A stretch of 64,000 nt of DNA from Thermoplasmata archaeon (GCA_021846395.1 JAJZXB010000007.1:1-64000), one strand, 5' to 3'; numbered from the stretch's first letter, positions 17,067-27,435 are shown. The notes: generated from the sequence alone by a model not told the origin. Numbers and translations: made by a program.

Positions 17067-18293
17067 TTATGTTCCTTCAGTATAGCTATTTATGTATTTT
17101 ATCTGTTCATTGCTCAGGTTGTCTATCCTGATGTTCAATGTTTTAAGCTCAATTTCTGCAACCTGCTTATCTATTTCTTCAGGAACTGCATAAACCCTTT
17201 TTTCAAGCTTATTTTTATTTTTTACAATATATTCTGCGGTTAATGCCTGCAGGGCAAAACTGAGATCCATAATTTCAACAGGATGGCCCTGACCTGCTGC
17301 AAGATTCAGCAATCTTCCATCAGATATCACATCAATGGTGTTTCCATTTTCAAGCTTATATTCCGTTACAAGATTTCTGACCTGAGTTTTTTCAATATTG
17401 TTTTTATTGAGCCTATCCACATCTATCTCATTGTTGAAATGCCCAACATTGCCCAGAATCATTCCTTTTTTTGCATTGAGCATATCATCATAAGAAACAA
17501 CATTTTTCATACCTGTTGCAGTGAAAACCAGGTCAGAATATTTTATCGCATTATGCATTGTATCCACATTGAATCCGTCCATAACAGCTTCTATGGCTTT
17601 AACAGGGTCAACTTCAGTAACTGTAACACTGGCACCCATCCCCTTTAAACGCATTGCAACACCCTTTCCAACATAACCATAGCCTGCAACAGTTACATGT
17701 TTTCCGGCAATCAATATATTTGTTGCGTTCATGAATCCATCAAGGGCGCTCTGGCCTGAGCCATATCTATTGTCAAAGAAATGCTTCATCTGTGCATCAT
17801 TTATATCAAACATTGGAAATTTCAATGCTCCAGCCTTTTCCATTGCCTTTAATCTCACAACACCCGTGGTTGTTTCCTCATTCCCTCCAATTATATTTTT
17901 TACAAGTTCGGGTCTTGAAGAAACAAGATTTGTAAGGTCCCCTCCATCATCGATGATTATATCTGGTTCCTCCTCAACGGTTTTTTCTATATACTCATAA
18001 TATTCGCTTTCTGATTCGCCCTTCCTTGCATAAACCTTAAAATTATAATCATTTTTCAGTGATTCAACAACGCTGTCATCAGAACTCAGTGGGTTGCATG
18101 AGGCCAACCTTACATCTGCACCCCCTTCCTTGAGCAAAAGTGCAAAAATTCCAGTTTTAGCCTCAACATGCAGTGCCATTGCTATTTTCATTCCACTGAA
18201 TGGCTTCTCCTTTAAAAATCGATCCCTGATATGTGAAGAGACGCCCATATGGTCCCTTGCCCATTTAAGTCTTAAATAACCATTTGATACCAT
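17067..18293 (-). CDS. ahcY: S-adenosyl-L-homocysteine hydrolase
   Basis: Hydrolyses S-adenosylhomocysteine to homocysteine and adenosine, removing the product inhibitor of methyltransferases. The NAD-binding motif is GYGYVGKGVAMRLKGMGA. Family segments include MALHVEAKTGIF, IDDGGDLTNLV, EETTTGVVRLKAM and GSGQSALDGF. The C-terminal tail ends in Tyr-rich sequence as in archaeal members (408 residues). The gene begins one base after the stop of the upstream reductase (arfC-like), so the two form a tight operon. Confidence 0.96.
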   Translation of the reverse strand: MVSNGYLRLKWARDHMGVSSHIRDRFLKEKPFSGMKIAMALHVEAKTGIFALLLKEGGADVRLASCNPLSSDDSVVESLKNDYNFKVYARKGESESEYYEYIEKTVEEEPDIIIDDGGDLTNLVSSRPELVKNIIGGNEETTTGVVRLKAMEKAGALKFPMFDINDAQMKHFFDNRYGSGQSALDGFMNATNILIAGKHVTVAGYGYVGKGVAMRLKGMGASVTVTEVDPVKAIEAVMDGFNVDTMHNAIKYSDLVFTATGMKNVVSYDDMLNAKKGMILGNVGHFNNEIDVDRLNKNNIEKTQVRNLVTEYKLENGNTIDVISDGRLLNLAAGQGHPVEIMDLSFALQALTAEYIVKNKNKLEKRVYAVPEEIDKQVAEIELKTLNIRIDNLSNEQIKYINSYTEGT

Positions 18294-18294
18294 T

Positions 18295-18873
18295 TTATCT
18301 CGTAATTGGTATACGTTTTATACTTAAAAGAATTCCGTTATCCGATTTTAAAATGGAATATTCCATGTCCTTTATTTCAACATTTTCAAACAGTGGTTTT
18401 CCGGACAATACGATTCCAGGGTTTATAAATATGTAAAATTCATTAAAAATGTTCTCATTAATAAACTGGTTTATAACATCTGCACCACCCTCAACAAGAA
18501 CACTATTAATTCCAATGCCCCTTATTTTATTCAATATGTTTTTCAGTGATGTATCATTCAGGGTTATTGTTTCTGCATTGTTTATTTTATTGTTTTTTAA
18601 GGAAAATATGTACGTTTTCACCGACCCATCAAAAACATGAAAATTTTCATTAAGCTTAAAATTGGCGTCAAGAATTATTCTTTTTTTTGCCTTTCTCAAT
18701 AGGGGATTATCTATCATTACTGTATTTGCACCTATAAGAACAGCATCCACCTTTTCCCTTAAATCCAATACCCTGCTAATATCCTCTTCTGTGGATATAT
18801 TGTATCTACCATGTGCTGACGAAATATTTCCGTTGATTGACATGGCAACGTTGATAATTATATAGGGAAACAT
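18295..18873 (-). CDS. 2,5-diamino-6-ribosylamino-pyrimidinone 5'-phosphate reductase (RibD C-terminal-like)
   Basis: NADPH-dependent reductase of archaeal riboflavin synthesis, corresponding to the C-terminal domain of bacterial RibD and to yeast Rib7. It has no deaminase domain. Key segments are IIINVAMSINGNIS, LREKVDAVLIGANTVMIDNP and SVLVEGGADVINQFI. I chose the ATG at 18873 (MFPYIIINVAMS); an alternative ATG lies 18 bases upstream. It is the first gene of a minus-strand unit with ahcY and is divergent from the amidohydrolase and rib genes. In the archaeal pathway reduction comes before deamination, so a separate deaminase is needed. Confidence 0.88.
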   Translation of the reverse strand: MFPYIIINVAMSINGNISSAHGRYNISTEEDISRVLDLREKVDAVLIGANTVMIDNPLLRKAKKRIILDANFKLNENFHVFDGSVKTYIFSLKNNKINNAETITLNDTSLKNILNKIRGIGINSVLVEGGADVINQFINENIFNEFYIFINPGIVLSGKPLFENVEIKDMEYSILKSDNGILLSIKRIPITR

Positions 18874-18938
18874 AATATGGCATACTTTCATACTATAACA
18901 ATATTGGGATACTACTAAAAAATAAGTGTTAAAAAATG

Positions 18939-18952
18939 AGTAATTACCAAAA
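18939..18952. promoter_or_regulatory. Candidate shared rib operator, copy 1
   Basis: The sequence AGTAATTACCAAAA contains the palindrome GTAATTAC. It lies in the divergent spacer between the pyrimidine reductase and the amidohydrolase gene. A near-identical 14-mer (AGTATTTACCAAAA) lies before ribB at 19992. Archaeal riboflavin genes are known to be controlled by RbkR-type regulators, but I cannot confirm that this is their site. Confidence 0.3.
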
Positions 18953-18981
18953 AATAAATATAATTAAGAAATAAGCGTATA

Positions 18982-19992
18982 ATGAAATTTACTGGCAATA
19001 TTTATATGGATGGCCAATTGAGAAAGGGCACAGTAAAGCTGGATAAGGGTGAATATGAATTTCATGAGGGGCTATCAAACGATGGGCTTTATGGCACACT
19101 GATTCCCATGCCAGTAAATGCGCATACACATATAGGAGATTCTTTCATAGGAGAAGAACCGGCCGGTACACTGCCAGAAATAGTCGGGCCAGGTGGCCTG
19201 AAACACAGAAAATTAAAGGAGGGCAGCAATTCCATAAAAATAAAGTATATGGGGCGGTCGAATAAATTTATGGAGGACAATGGAACATTATCATATTTTG
19301 ATTTTCGTGAGGAGGGCCTTCAGGGAATAAAAAACATTAAAAGCGCCCACAGAAAATTCATTTTGCCCGTAATATTTGGAAGATGCAATAATAATATAGA
19401 CAGCATTGAAGAGATATTGAAGGTCACAAACGGCATCGGAATAAGCTCAATATCAGATATTGATTATGACAATGCGCTTGATATAAGCTCTAAAACGCAT
19501 AGGAAGAATAAACTGATAGCCATGCATTTCAGTGAAAATAAAAGGGAAGATATAGACAGGGTGATAAATTTACATCCTGATATCCTCGTTCATGGCATTG
19601 TGGCAAAAGATGATGACCTTGAAACTGTACATAATTTCAAAATACCTGTTGTGATAACACCGCGGTCAAATATTTTCTATGGAAAAAGGCCAAATTATAA
19701 AAAATTTATCAATAAAAAAGTCGAACTGATGCTTGGCACAGATAATGTATTCGTGACAGAACCGGATATTTTTTCTGAAATGGACTTCCTTTACAGGTAT
19801 CAAAGGTTTATAGACTACATAAGCCCAGAATATATTTTAAAAATGGCAATAGACAATCCACGAAAATTCATGGAAAGAAATAATATAGAGATGCAGGAAA
19901 AATATATTTTTTTCAAGAACGAGTTGCTCAATGAATACCAGTTAATTACCAGGAAACATTATTTTACATCTGAAAATATTACTCATTATTAA
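18982..19992 (+). CDS. Amidohydrolase-superfamily protein in the riboflavin locus (candidate deaminase)
   Basis: 336-residue metal-dependent hydrolase. The readable metal-site motifs are MPVNAHTHIGDSF (HxH), then IAMHFSEN, DILVHGIVAKD and the terminal Asp in LMLGTDNVFVTEPD. This order resembles the adenosine/guanine/cytosine deaminase branch of the superfamily. The gene is sandwiched between the pyrimidine reductase (divergent) and ribB-ribC-ribH (same strand, 42 bases to ribB). In archaeal riboflavin synthesis the deaminase acting after the reductase is, to my knowledge, not assigned, so this is a good positional candidate. Alternatives are the formamide hydrolysis step (ArfB) or an unrelated base deaminase. 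Confidence 0.75.
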   Translation: MKFTGNIYMDGQLRKGTVKLDKGEYEFHEGLSNDGLYGTLIPMPVNAHTHIGDSFIGEEPAGTLPEIVGPGGLKHRKLKEGSNSIKIKYMGRSNKFMEDNGTLSYFDFREEGLQGIKNIKSAHRKFILPVIFGRCNNNIDSIEEILKVTNGIGISSISDIDYDNALDISSKTHRKNKLIAMHFSENKREDIDRVINLHPDILVHGIVAKDDDLETVHNFKIPVVITPRSNIFYGKRPNYKKFINKKVELMLGTDNVFVTEPDIFSEMDFLYRYQRFIDYISPEYILKMAIDNPRKFMERNNIEMQEKYIFFKNELLNEYQLITRKHYFTSENITHY

Positions 19993-20005
19993 GTATTTAC
20001 CAAAA
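19992..20005. promoter_or_regulatory. Candidate shared rib operator, copy 2
   Basis: AGTATTTACCAAAA overlaps the stop codon of the amidohydrolase gene and precedes ribB (start 20035). It differs by one base from copy 1 at 18939 and is also followed by AT-rich, TATA-like sequence. If it is a promoter/operator, ribB-ribC-ribH could be transcribed independently of the amidohydrolase gene. Confidence 0.3.
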
Positions 20006-20034
20006 TAATATATATTATGAAACAATGAACCATT

Positions 20035-21200
<1,166 letters not shown>

Positions 21201-21209
21201 GTGATAAAA

Positions 21210-21626
21210 ATGGAAAAAATAAAAATAGGAATAGTTGTGTCTGAATTTAATTATGATATAACGATGATGATGCTTCAGAGAGCGGAGGAATATTCGGAAT
21301 TCCTTGATGCGAATGTGTCCAGAGTTTTCAAGGTACCGGGCACCTTTGATATACCACTGGCAGTTAAAAAATTGCTGAAGATGGATGATATAGATGGTGT
21401 AGTTACCCTTGGGGCTGTGATAAAGGGTGAAACCGATCATCACAGGGTCATAATGGACAATGCTGCCAGAAAAATTACAGATCTATCTCTGGAGTATGAA
21501 AAGCCTGTGGCTCTTGGAATATCCGGATCTGGTGAATCAAGGCTTCAGGCCGAGGCCAGAATAGAAATGGCAAAGGATGCTGTTGAAAGCTGTATCAAAA
21601 TGGTAAAGCGTTTAAAATCCATATAA
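21210..21626 (+). CDS. ribH: 6,7-dimethyl-8-ribityllumazine synthase
   Basis: Condenses the ribitylamino-pyrimidine with the butanone phosphate from RibB. Conserved active-site blocks: GIVVSEFNYDITMMML, KVPGTFDIPLAVKKLL, VVTLGAVIKGETDHH (with the catalytic His) and ALGISGSGESRLQAEAR. I place the start at the ATG at 21210; the frame also opens at a GTG at 21201, but GGTGAT before the ATG looks like the ribosome binding site. It is the last gene of the rib cluster and precedes a tRNA gene. Confidence 0.95.
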   Translation: MEKIKIGIVVSEFNYDITMMMLQRAEEYSEFLDANVSRVFKVPGTFDIPLAVKKLLKMDDIDGVVTLGAVIKGETDHHRVIMDNAARKITDLSLEYEKPVALGISGSGESRLQAEARIEMAKDAVESCIKMVKRLKSI

Positions 21627-21669
21627 ATTTAAAAAAAATTAAATGCTATTGTACCATATTGAATAAAAT

Positions 21670-21744
21670 GGGCACGTGGCCTAGCATGGATAGGGCAACA
21701 GCCTCCTAAGCTGTAAATCAGGGGTCCAAATCCCCTCGTGCCCG
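21670..21744 (+). tRNA. tRNA-Arg (anticodon CCT)
   Basis: Cloverleaf readable by eye: acceptor stem GGGCACG paired with CGTGCCC, followed by discriminator G; anticodon stem ACAGC/GCTGT around the loop CTCCTAA, giving anticodon CCT; T arm AGGGG-TCCAAAT-CCCCT. CCA is not encoded. No intron is visible. It decodes AGG arginine codons, which are common in this window. Confidence 0.93.
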
Positions 21745-21817
21745 TCCTATTTCTAAAAATTTTTAAGGTAAATGCCATGAATTATGTTAAAATTTAAATT
21801 TTATATAAAAAATATTT

Positions 21818-22558
21818 TTAAGATTCCATTCTCGGAGCCAACAGAAATCTTCCCTTTATTCTATCTCCAGCACCACTTCCGAGGTTGAATTCTATTGTTA
21901 GGGGATAATCACTTTTGAATGAAATTTTTATATCTTCATTTGATGATATGGATTTAACCAGCTTTAAAAGATATTCAAGGGGGTAAGACGATTTAATTGT
22001 TTCATTGCATATGAGTTCCTTAACCATATCCTTCTGAAGTATCATCTCACTTTCATCAGAATCCGATACTGATTTGGCTGAAAAGGCAGTTTTATCAAGG
22101 GTAAGCCTTATTGCATCTGAAACGTCTTCAGCTGCTTTAAGTCCCTTTTCAAGCTCTGTCTTGTTTAAAACAATATAATCATCTGAAGCTATCTGTGGAA
22201 CTCTGGGCGTTGTAACCTGATCATTGTCGAGTAATGAAATGCTTTTAATTATGCTTCCTATTTCGAATTTAAGCTTGCTTTTTTCTTTTGTTATTATAAT
22301 GGACTCATTTGATGAGGATAATCTAATTACCGACCTAATTTTTTCAAGATCCACAGAAATTTCCTCCTCGGAATCAACATCATATTCGGAAAAAATGTTT
22401 TTGGGAACTTCTAGAGAAACCATCGCCACATGTGCTGGGTCCACCGCATTTACTGAAATTTCAGACATATCAATTTTAAATTTAGCCTCAGTAACAACCG
22501 TGCCAAGCATATCCACTATATCCTTAAGATTTTTTACAGAAATACTCATTCTTGTCAT
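21818..22558 (-). CDS. pcn: DNA polymerase sliding clamp (PCNA)
   Basis: Homotrimeric clamp that tethers replicative polymerases and other PIP-box proteins to DNA. Features are AVDPAHVAMVSLEVP in the first domain, the interdomain region around LLDNDQVTTPRVPQI, and a C-terminus KGRFLLAPRMES with the conserved LAPR. Length 246 residues is standard. Two close Met codons at the N-terminus (MTRM) leave the start uncertain by three residues. The upstream region is strongly AT-rich with TATA-like sequence. No neighbouring replication genes. Confidence 0.96.
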   Translation of the reverse strand: MTRMSISVKNLKDIVDMLGTVVTEAKFKIDMSEISVNAVDPAHVAMVSLEVPKNIFSEYDVDSEEEISVDLEKIRSVIRLSSSNESIIITKEKSKLKFEIGSIIKSISLLDNDQVTTPRVPQIASDDYIVLNKTELEKGLKAAEDVSDAIRLTLDKTAFSAKSVSDSDESEMILQKDMVKELICNETIKSSYPLEYLLKLVKSISSNEDIKISFKSDYPLTIEFNLGSGAGDRIKGRFLLAPRMES

Positions 22559-22644
22559 AATTATCTTATCTTTAATATAACACTTATAAATAGTTTTTTT
22601 GTTTAAAAATTAAAATATATTAAAAATTAGAATATATAATTGAG

Positions 22645-23895
22645 TTAATTATATACTCCCCTCAATTTCATGGCATCTGCAACTCTTTTTATGGCAATTG
22701 TATAGGCTGCCGTTCTTGGGTCAATGTTGTATTTTTTGTATATTTCCAGAACACCCTTTGTGGCCTCTGTCATTTTGCGGTCAAGTTTTCTGTATATATC
22801 CTCTTCAGTCCAGTAATCGCCCGTAATATTCTGTATCCATTCAAAATATGATACCGTCACACCGCCAGCATTTGAAAGAAAATCAGGTAAGAGCAATATC
22901 CCCTTTTTAAAGAATATATCATCCGCCTCGGGTGTAGTCGGTCCATTTGCAAGTTCAAGGATTATTCTTGCTTTAACTTTATCTGCATTTTCACCAGTTA
23001 ATTGATTTTCAATGGCCGATGGAATAAGTACATCTACATTCTGTTCAAGTAGTTCCTCATTTGTTATATTTGTTGACCCTTCAAAATTCATTACCGAACC
23101 TGTTTTATTTTTGTGTTCCAACAATTTTTCATAATCTATACCGGATTCCTTGTAAATTCCACCTTCAGAGTCTGATACTGCAACAACCTTTGACCCGAAC
23201 ATTGAAGATGAAAACTTTACTCCAAATTGACCCGCATTTCCAAAGCCCTGAACAGCTACCTTTGCCTTTGATAAATCAAGTCCTATACTTTTGGCAGCTT
23301 CTCTTAATACGTACATTCCACCTTTTGCCGTTGCGTCTCCTCTTCCCAGAGATCCACCAACTTCTATGGGTTTACCTGTAATAATTCCTGGAGAAGAATG
23401 CCGAACTATTTTTTCGTATTCATCCATCATCCATGTCATTATTTGTGGTGTTGTATAAACATCTGGAGCCGGTACATCTACCTCAGGCCCTATAAAATTT
23501 GCAATTGCATCTATGTAGCCCCTGCTAAGTCTTTCAAGTTCACCTTTGCTCATTTTTTTCGGATTGCAGATTATTCCACCTTTGGCTCCACCAAATGGAA
23601 GGTTAAGAAGTGCAGTTTTCCATGTCATCCATGCAGATAACGCCTTCACTTCGGATAATGTTTCCTTTTCATAGTAACGTATTCCGCCTTTCATTGGGCC
23701 ACGTGCATTGTTGTAATGCACTCTGAAGCCCTTAAAGACTCGCGTTTCACCATTATCCATTTTTACAGGTATGCTTACCTCAAGGATCTCCTTAGGAGAA
23801 CTCAAAAGAGCTAGTGCTTCATTGCTAAGACTAATAACTTTGGCAGCTTTATTTAGCTGCTCAACCGCTATATCAAACGGATCAAGATCTTCCAT
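22645..23895 (-). CDS. gdhA: Glutamate dehydrogenase (Glu/Leu/Phe/Val family)
   Basis: Oxidative deamination of glutamate or the reverse. Motifs: [14 protein letters not shown] (glutamate binding), the catalytic Lys in [14 protein letters not shown], the adjoining active-site run VPAPDVYTT, and the nucleotide-binding [13 protein letters not shown] chose the ATG at 23895 ([19 protein letters not shown]), which matches the usual archaeal GDH N-terminus and has GGTGTGAT just upstream. The frame also opens 25 codons earlier at 23970. With peptide degradation and amino-acid uptake genes nearby, a catabolic role is plausible. Confidence 0.95.
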   Translation of the reverse strand: MEDLDPFDIAVEQLNKAAKVISLSNEALALLSSPKEILEVSIPVKMDNGETRVFKGFRVHYNNARGPMKGGIRYYEKETLSEVKALSAWMTWKTALLNLPFGGAKGGIICNPKKMSKGELERLSRGYIDAIANFIGPEVDVPAPDVYTTPQIMTWMMDEYEKIVRHSSPGIITGKPIEVGGSLGRGDATAKGGMYVLREAAKSIGLDLSKAKVAVQGFGNAGQFGVKFSSSMFGSKVVAVSDSEGGIYKESGIDYEKLLEHKNKTGSVMNFEGSTNITNEELLEQNVDVLIPSAIENQLTGENADKVKARIILELANGPTTPEADDIFFKKGILLLPDFLSNAGGVTVSYFEWIQNITGDYWTEEDIYRKLDRKMTEATKGVLEIYKKYNIDPRTAAYTIAIKRVADAMKLRGVYN

Positions 23896-23970
23896 AATCA
23901 CACCGCTGGTTAATTTGTCAGGAGTAGTTAATCTTTTCTTAAAGGGAATTATATGCGATATTTGATACAT

Positions 23971-24286
23971 TGTTTATGGATGCATAGTCATTAGAGGATT
24001 TCCAATAACTCTAAAAATTGCCTATTCCATGTAACTGCCTTATTATTAAAAATACGTATTTGCCCGAGTTGGAAGGAACTGGCAAATTAAAAAGCTTCTA
24101 AAAAACTGAGGTTTTTAGAAATTCTCATTAATAAAAAACATATAACACGCAATAAATGAGAACTGCTGTTAAAAAAGCACTGAATTGTGAAATATGGATA
24201 AATGAAAATCTAGACTTTCTAAGAGAAGGCAGATAAATTTAAACAATAGTTAAAAGTTATATATTGTTTAGATATCAAAGGATAAA
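23971..24286. other. Intergenic stretch with two inverted repeats
   Basis: No gene is supported between gdhA and tRNA-Gly. Two inverted repeats stand out: TTCTAAAAA...TTTTTAGAA (about 24097-24120) with a short loop, and TTCTCATT (24122-24129) paired with AATGAGAA (24155-24162). They could be a terminator for an unannotated transcript or remains of a small palindromic element. The last 50 bases hold the tRNA promoter region (AT-rich). Confidence 0.4.
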
Positions 24287-24359
24287 GCGATTGTGGTGTA
24301 GCATGGTATCACAATGGCTTCCCAAGCCTTTAACCCGGGTTCAAATCCCGGCAATCGCA
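24287..24359 (+). tRNA. tRNA-Gly (anticodon CCC)
   Basis: Acceptor stem GCGATTG pairs with CAATCGC, discriminator A. The anticodon loop TTCCCAA gives anticodon CCC; the stem ATGGC/GCCTT has one T-T mismatch in its second pair. The T arm is CCGGG-TTCAAAT-CCCGG. No intron and no encoded CCA. It reads GGG glycine codons. Confidence 0.92.
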
Positions 24360-24527
24360 TACCACAATAAAAATAAATGTGGGTAGACACCTCTTTTTTT
24401 ACACCATCTTATAAATTTTATATGAAAAATTGAAATCCTGTTGGCAACAATGTTTTGACCGCTCCCTGATTTAGTACTTAAATTTACTCCATAATCCATT
24501 AATATACGATTGGAATATTGAGGGATT

Positions 24528-26198
24528 ATGATGGAAAATAATACTACAAAAAAAGATAGTCATAAACGTATTATTGGCAAAAAACCGGGATTGAAAAAAG
24601 ATTTGACGTTTAATGAGATGCTTATGATCGGGCTGGTCGGCTCATTCGGCAATGGTGCCTTATTTGGTACGGTTATAATGGTTGCAGGGGCTGGTCCTTC
24701 CGCCATTCTTGCATTTGTTCTTGGAGCAATAATTTATTCATCAATTGGCTTCACTTATATGGAACTTGCAAGGGTTTATCCTGAAGCAGGAGGGCCAACA
24801 AGATATACGATATATACGCATGGCCGTTGGACAAATATAATAAATGCATTCTCGGATATAATATGGTACATATTTATACCTCCCATCGAAGTTATTGCTA
24901 TTGTGGCAGGTTTAAATTATTTCAACCCAATATTCCTGACCAGTAGTGGAGCACCAACCTACTATGGAGTTGTTATTGGTCTGGTACTTATGCTTGGTTT
25001 AATACCATTTAATTATTACGGTGTAAAACAGTTTGGCAGATCTTCACTGTACATAGGTGTAGTTAAAATTTTCTTTTATCTTTCAATGTCTCTGGGACTT
25101 ATTTTCGTCGTTTTTGATTTTAAAAACCTATACGTATACCACGGCATATTTCCATATGGCCCAACCGCCATATTTGCAATAATGCCATTTGCAATGTATG
25201 ATTTTGGTGCAATAAGGGTCATACCGGATCTTGCAGAAGAAACAAACATGAAGGATAAAATACCAAAGGCCATAGGGCTGGTTATATTTTTTGAAACATT
25301 AATATATATAAGTGTGGCTTTTGCCGTTTTAATGGCAACAAATTGGTCTCTGTTAGGTGTTGTTCCAGGCCATTTCAGTGACCTTGTTCCTGCTTTCAAC
25401 GGCAATAATCCCTTCTTCGTTTTATCAAAACAGAGCGGCATATTCTTTGTGTTTATAGCAGCCGTTATAACTGGCGTTCTGGCACCATTTGTTACCGGAT
25501 ACATATACTTAGGTTCAGGAACAAGGGTTTTATTCTCAATGGGCAGATCAGGATATATCCACGATTCTTTAAAAAATATTGATCAAAAACATTCAATCCC
25601 CCTTGTGTCGTTAATTATTTTTGCTGTTGCGGGAGTCGTTCTTGTTTTTATAACTGCCCCAGATCCAAGCATATATACATTCATTGATGACGCTACAGCT
25701 GCAGGCTATATTGGGCTGATTACCACACCAATAGCAGTTATGGTATCAAGAAGGCAGGGCGTTACAGAAAAGGGACAGATGGTTCGTGGAATGGGCATCA
25801 TTGCGCCCTTGGCCACAGGTGCAAGTGCATTGATTGTTTTCTGGACTGGATGGCCCTCTGAACCCTATGCAGTTATTTTAATTGCAGCAGCAAGCATCAT
25901 ATTTGGAATACTGGCAAAGGTTAAAATCGGTGCCAAAAATGCACTCTGGTATGTCTTTTTTATAGGCTTTGCTACATTCATGGTTGCTACAAGTCATGAT
26001 GGATTAACATCTTCCGTATTTCCACAATTCTTCAGTTATTATGAAGGAACACTGATAACATTTCTGGTAGGCGTTTTTATTGTATATCCTCTTGGTGTTC
26101 TATCTGGATTCAAGAAACAGTTCATACACAAAAAATTCACGGAAGATCTATATTCAACTGAAGGTGAAAGCACATGGAAGAAGTCCGAAAATAATTAA
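24528..26198 (+). CDS. APC-superfamily amino-acid permease
   Basis: A 556-residue integral membrane protein with about 12 hydrophobic segments. The first transmembrane unit contains the APC substrate-loop pattern MIGLVGSFGNGALFGTV. Helix-rich blocks follow, including YSSIGFTYMELARVYPEAGG, a hallmark of amino-acid/polyamine permeases. It probably imports amino acids by proton symport, which suits an acidophile with a large inward proton gradient (inference). Substrate unknown. A second ATG lies one codon after the first. It is monocistronic. Confidence 0.88.
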   Translation: MMENNTTKKDSHKRIIGKKPGLKKDLTFNEMLMIGLVGSFGNGALFGTVIMVAGAGPSAILAFVLGAIIYSSIGFTYMELARVYPEAGGPTRYTIYTHGRWTNIINAFSDIIWYIFIPPIEVIAIVAGLNYFNPIFLTSSGAPTYYGVVIGLVLMLGLIPFNYYGVKQFGRSSLYIGVVKIFFYLSMSLGLIFVVFDFKNLYVYHGIFPYGPTAIFAIMPFAMYDFGAIRVIPDLAEETNMKDKIPKAIGLVIFFETLIYISVAFAVLMATNWSLLGVVPGHFSDLVPAFNGNNPFFVLSKQSGIFFVFIAAVITGVLAPFVTGYIYLGSGTRVLFSMGRSGYIHDSLKNIDQKHSIPLVSLIIFAVAGVVLVFITAPDPSIYTFIDDATAAGYIGLITTPIAVMVSRRQGVTEKGQMVRGMGIIAPLATGASALIVFWTGWPSEPYAVILIAAASIIFGILAKVKIGAKNALWYVFFIGFATFMVATSHDGLTSSVFPQFFSYYEGTLITFLVGVFIVYPLGVLSGFKKQFIHKKFTEDLYSTEGESTWKKSENN

Positions 26199-26365
26199 AT
26201 ATTTTACAAATTAAAAAATAATTTTCTTTTTTATGAAGTTTTAAAACTTAAGCATATTGATTGTTATATAACCCATTTTCTTTGGGCAATTCGTTAATAC
26301 TATAAAATAACTGAATGTTAAAATAATATGTCTGTAGGGTTACAATATATCTTGGAATATTTTAT

Positions 26366-27316
26366 TTATTGTTTTTCAAGCTTTGATATTCTCTTCAATA
26401 TATTGTCCTTGCGCCTTTTAAAATAACTGTTTTTACTGTATTTGACATTATTTAACATGAATAATGTTATGGAGCCAAGTTCCTTTTCTAATAGGGATAA
26501 TAAGGCTTTTTTATTGCCTGTTATTTGCAATATTTTGTCATCTACATCTAAAAATTTATTTTGATAAAATTTGGAATACAAAATTACCAAAAGGTCAAAT
26601 AAAATTATTAAGGCTAATAATATAACAATGAAATACATGCCATATTTTGGACTTGTATTCATGGATATAATATATATAATTAAAAATGCATCAAAGTATG
26701 ATATAATAAATGCAGTTAATTTATTAACATTCAGACTCAAATTGCCAGAACTGTATATTTTTCCAGAATAATATGATTCCAGCAGGAGAGCATCTATTTC
26801 TTCCGGGTTTAATTCACTCATTGAATCCTTAAATAAAATTATTCTGTTTTTTGAAAATCCCGAAAACCTTCTCAATAAACTGCCATGATTCTTTAAATAT
26901 ACACTTGTATCGCTGTCGCTGGTAAGTGCCCTTATCCGCTCCGTTAGTTCTTCATTGTATTCTCCAATATTTCTAGATTTGTTTAAATATAACGGGAATA
27001 ATAAAATTATTGCATCAATTATTATTAAAAATAATAATGTTAGCCATGAATGTATTGTTATAATTATCATTATTGACTCAACAAATAACAGTGATATTGA
27101 ACCTATTAGAAATGAATAATAGATGGTTTTTTTGGATTTGAAGTTTCGACGAATGCCAAAATATGTTAAAAGGCCCATAAGTAATCCCACAATGGGCGAA
27201 AATATAAACAATCCCGAAAACCTCACAAATTTCACTCCTTTACTGAATGTAAATGACAAAAACAAAAAAGTCACTGCAAATGAAATCAGGGAATAAACAA
27301 TATTCTTATACTTCAT
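26366..27316 (-). CDS. HtpX/M48-like membrane protein lacking the zinc-binding motif
   Basis: The architecture follows HtpX/M48 peptidases: four N-terminal membrane segments (about residues 7-110), a soluble stretch, and two more helices (200-248). Where M48 has EEIxAVLAHELGH, this protein has NPEEIDALLLESYYSGK (residues 170-186), so HExxH is replaced by LESYY. The downstream region KFLDVDDKILQITGNKKALL (255-274) parallels the M48 third-ligand region ExxADxxAAxITGN but lacks its Glu. It should therefore not bind zinc and is probably a pseudoprotease with a regulatory or scaffold role. M48 kinship is inferred from motifs by eye. Confidence 0.6.
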   Translation of the reverse strand: MKYKNIVYSLISFAVTFLFLSFTFSKGVKFVRFSGLFIFSPIVGLLMGLLTYFGIRRNFKSKKTIYYSFLIGSISLLFVESIMIIITIHSWLTLLFLIIIDAIILLFPLYLNKSRNIGEYNEELTERIRALTSDSDTSVYLKNHGSLLRRFSGFSKNRIILFKDSMSELNPEEIDALLLESYYSGKIYSSGNLSLNVNKLTAFIISYFDAFLIIYIISMNTSPKYGMYFIVILLALIILFDLLVILYSKFYQNKFLDVDDKILQITGNKKALLSLLEKELGSITLFMLNNVKYSKNSYFKRRKDNILKRISKLEKQ

Positions 27317-27435
27317 AATATCATATTATAACTTTATATAAAAAATTTAATCATAATATCCCACAACACATGGAAAATTAATAAGAATAGTGCCCAATTA
27401 TTTTGATATCCTTGCACAATATCAATGTGAAAATA

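Noticed and set aside
24097-24162. Inverted repeats before tRNA-Gly as a CRISPR or attachment site
   Set aside because: No spaced direct repeats and no integrase nearby; just two local palindromes.
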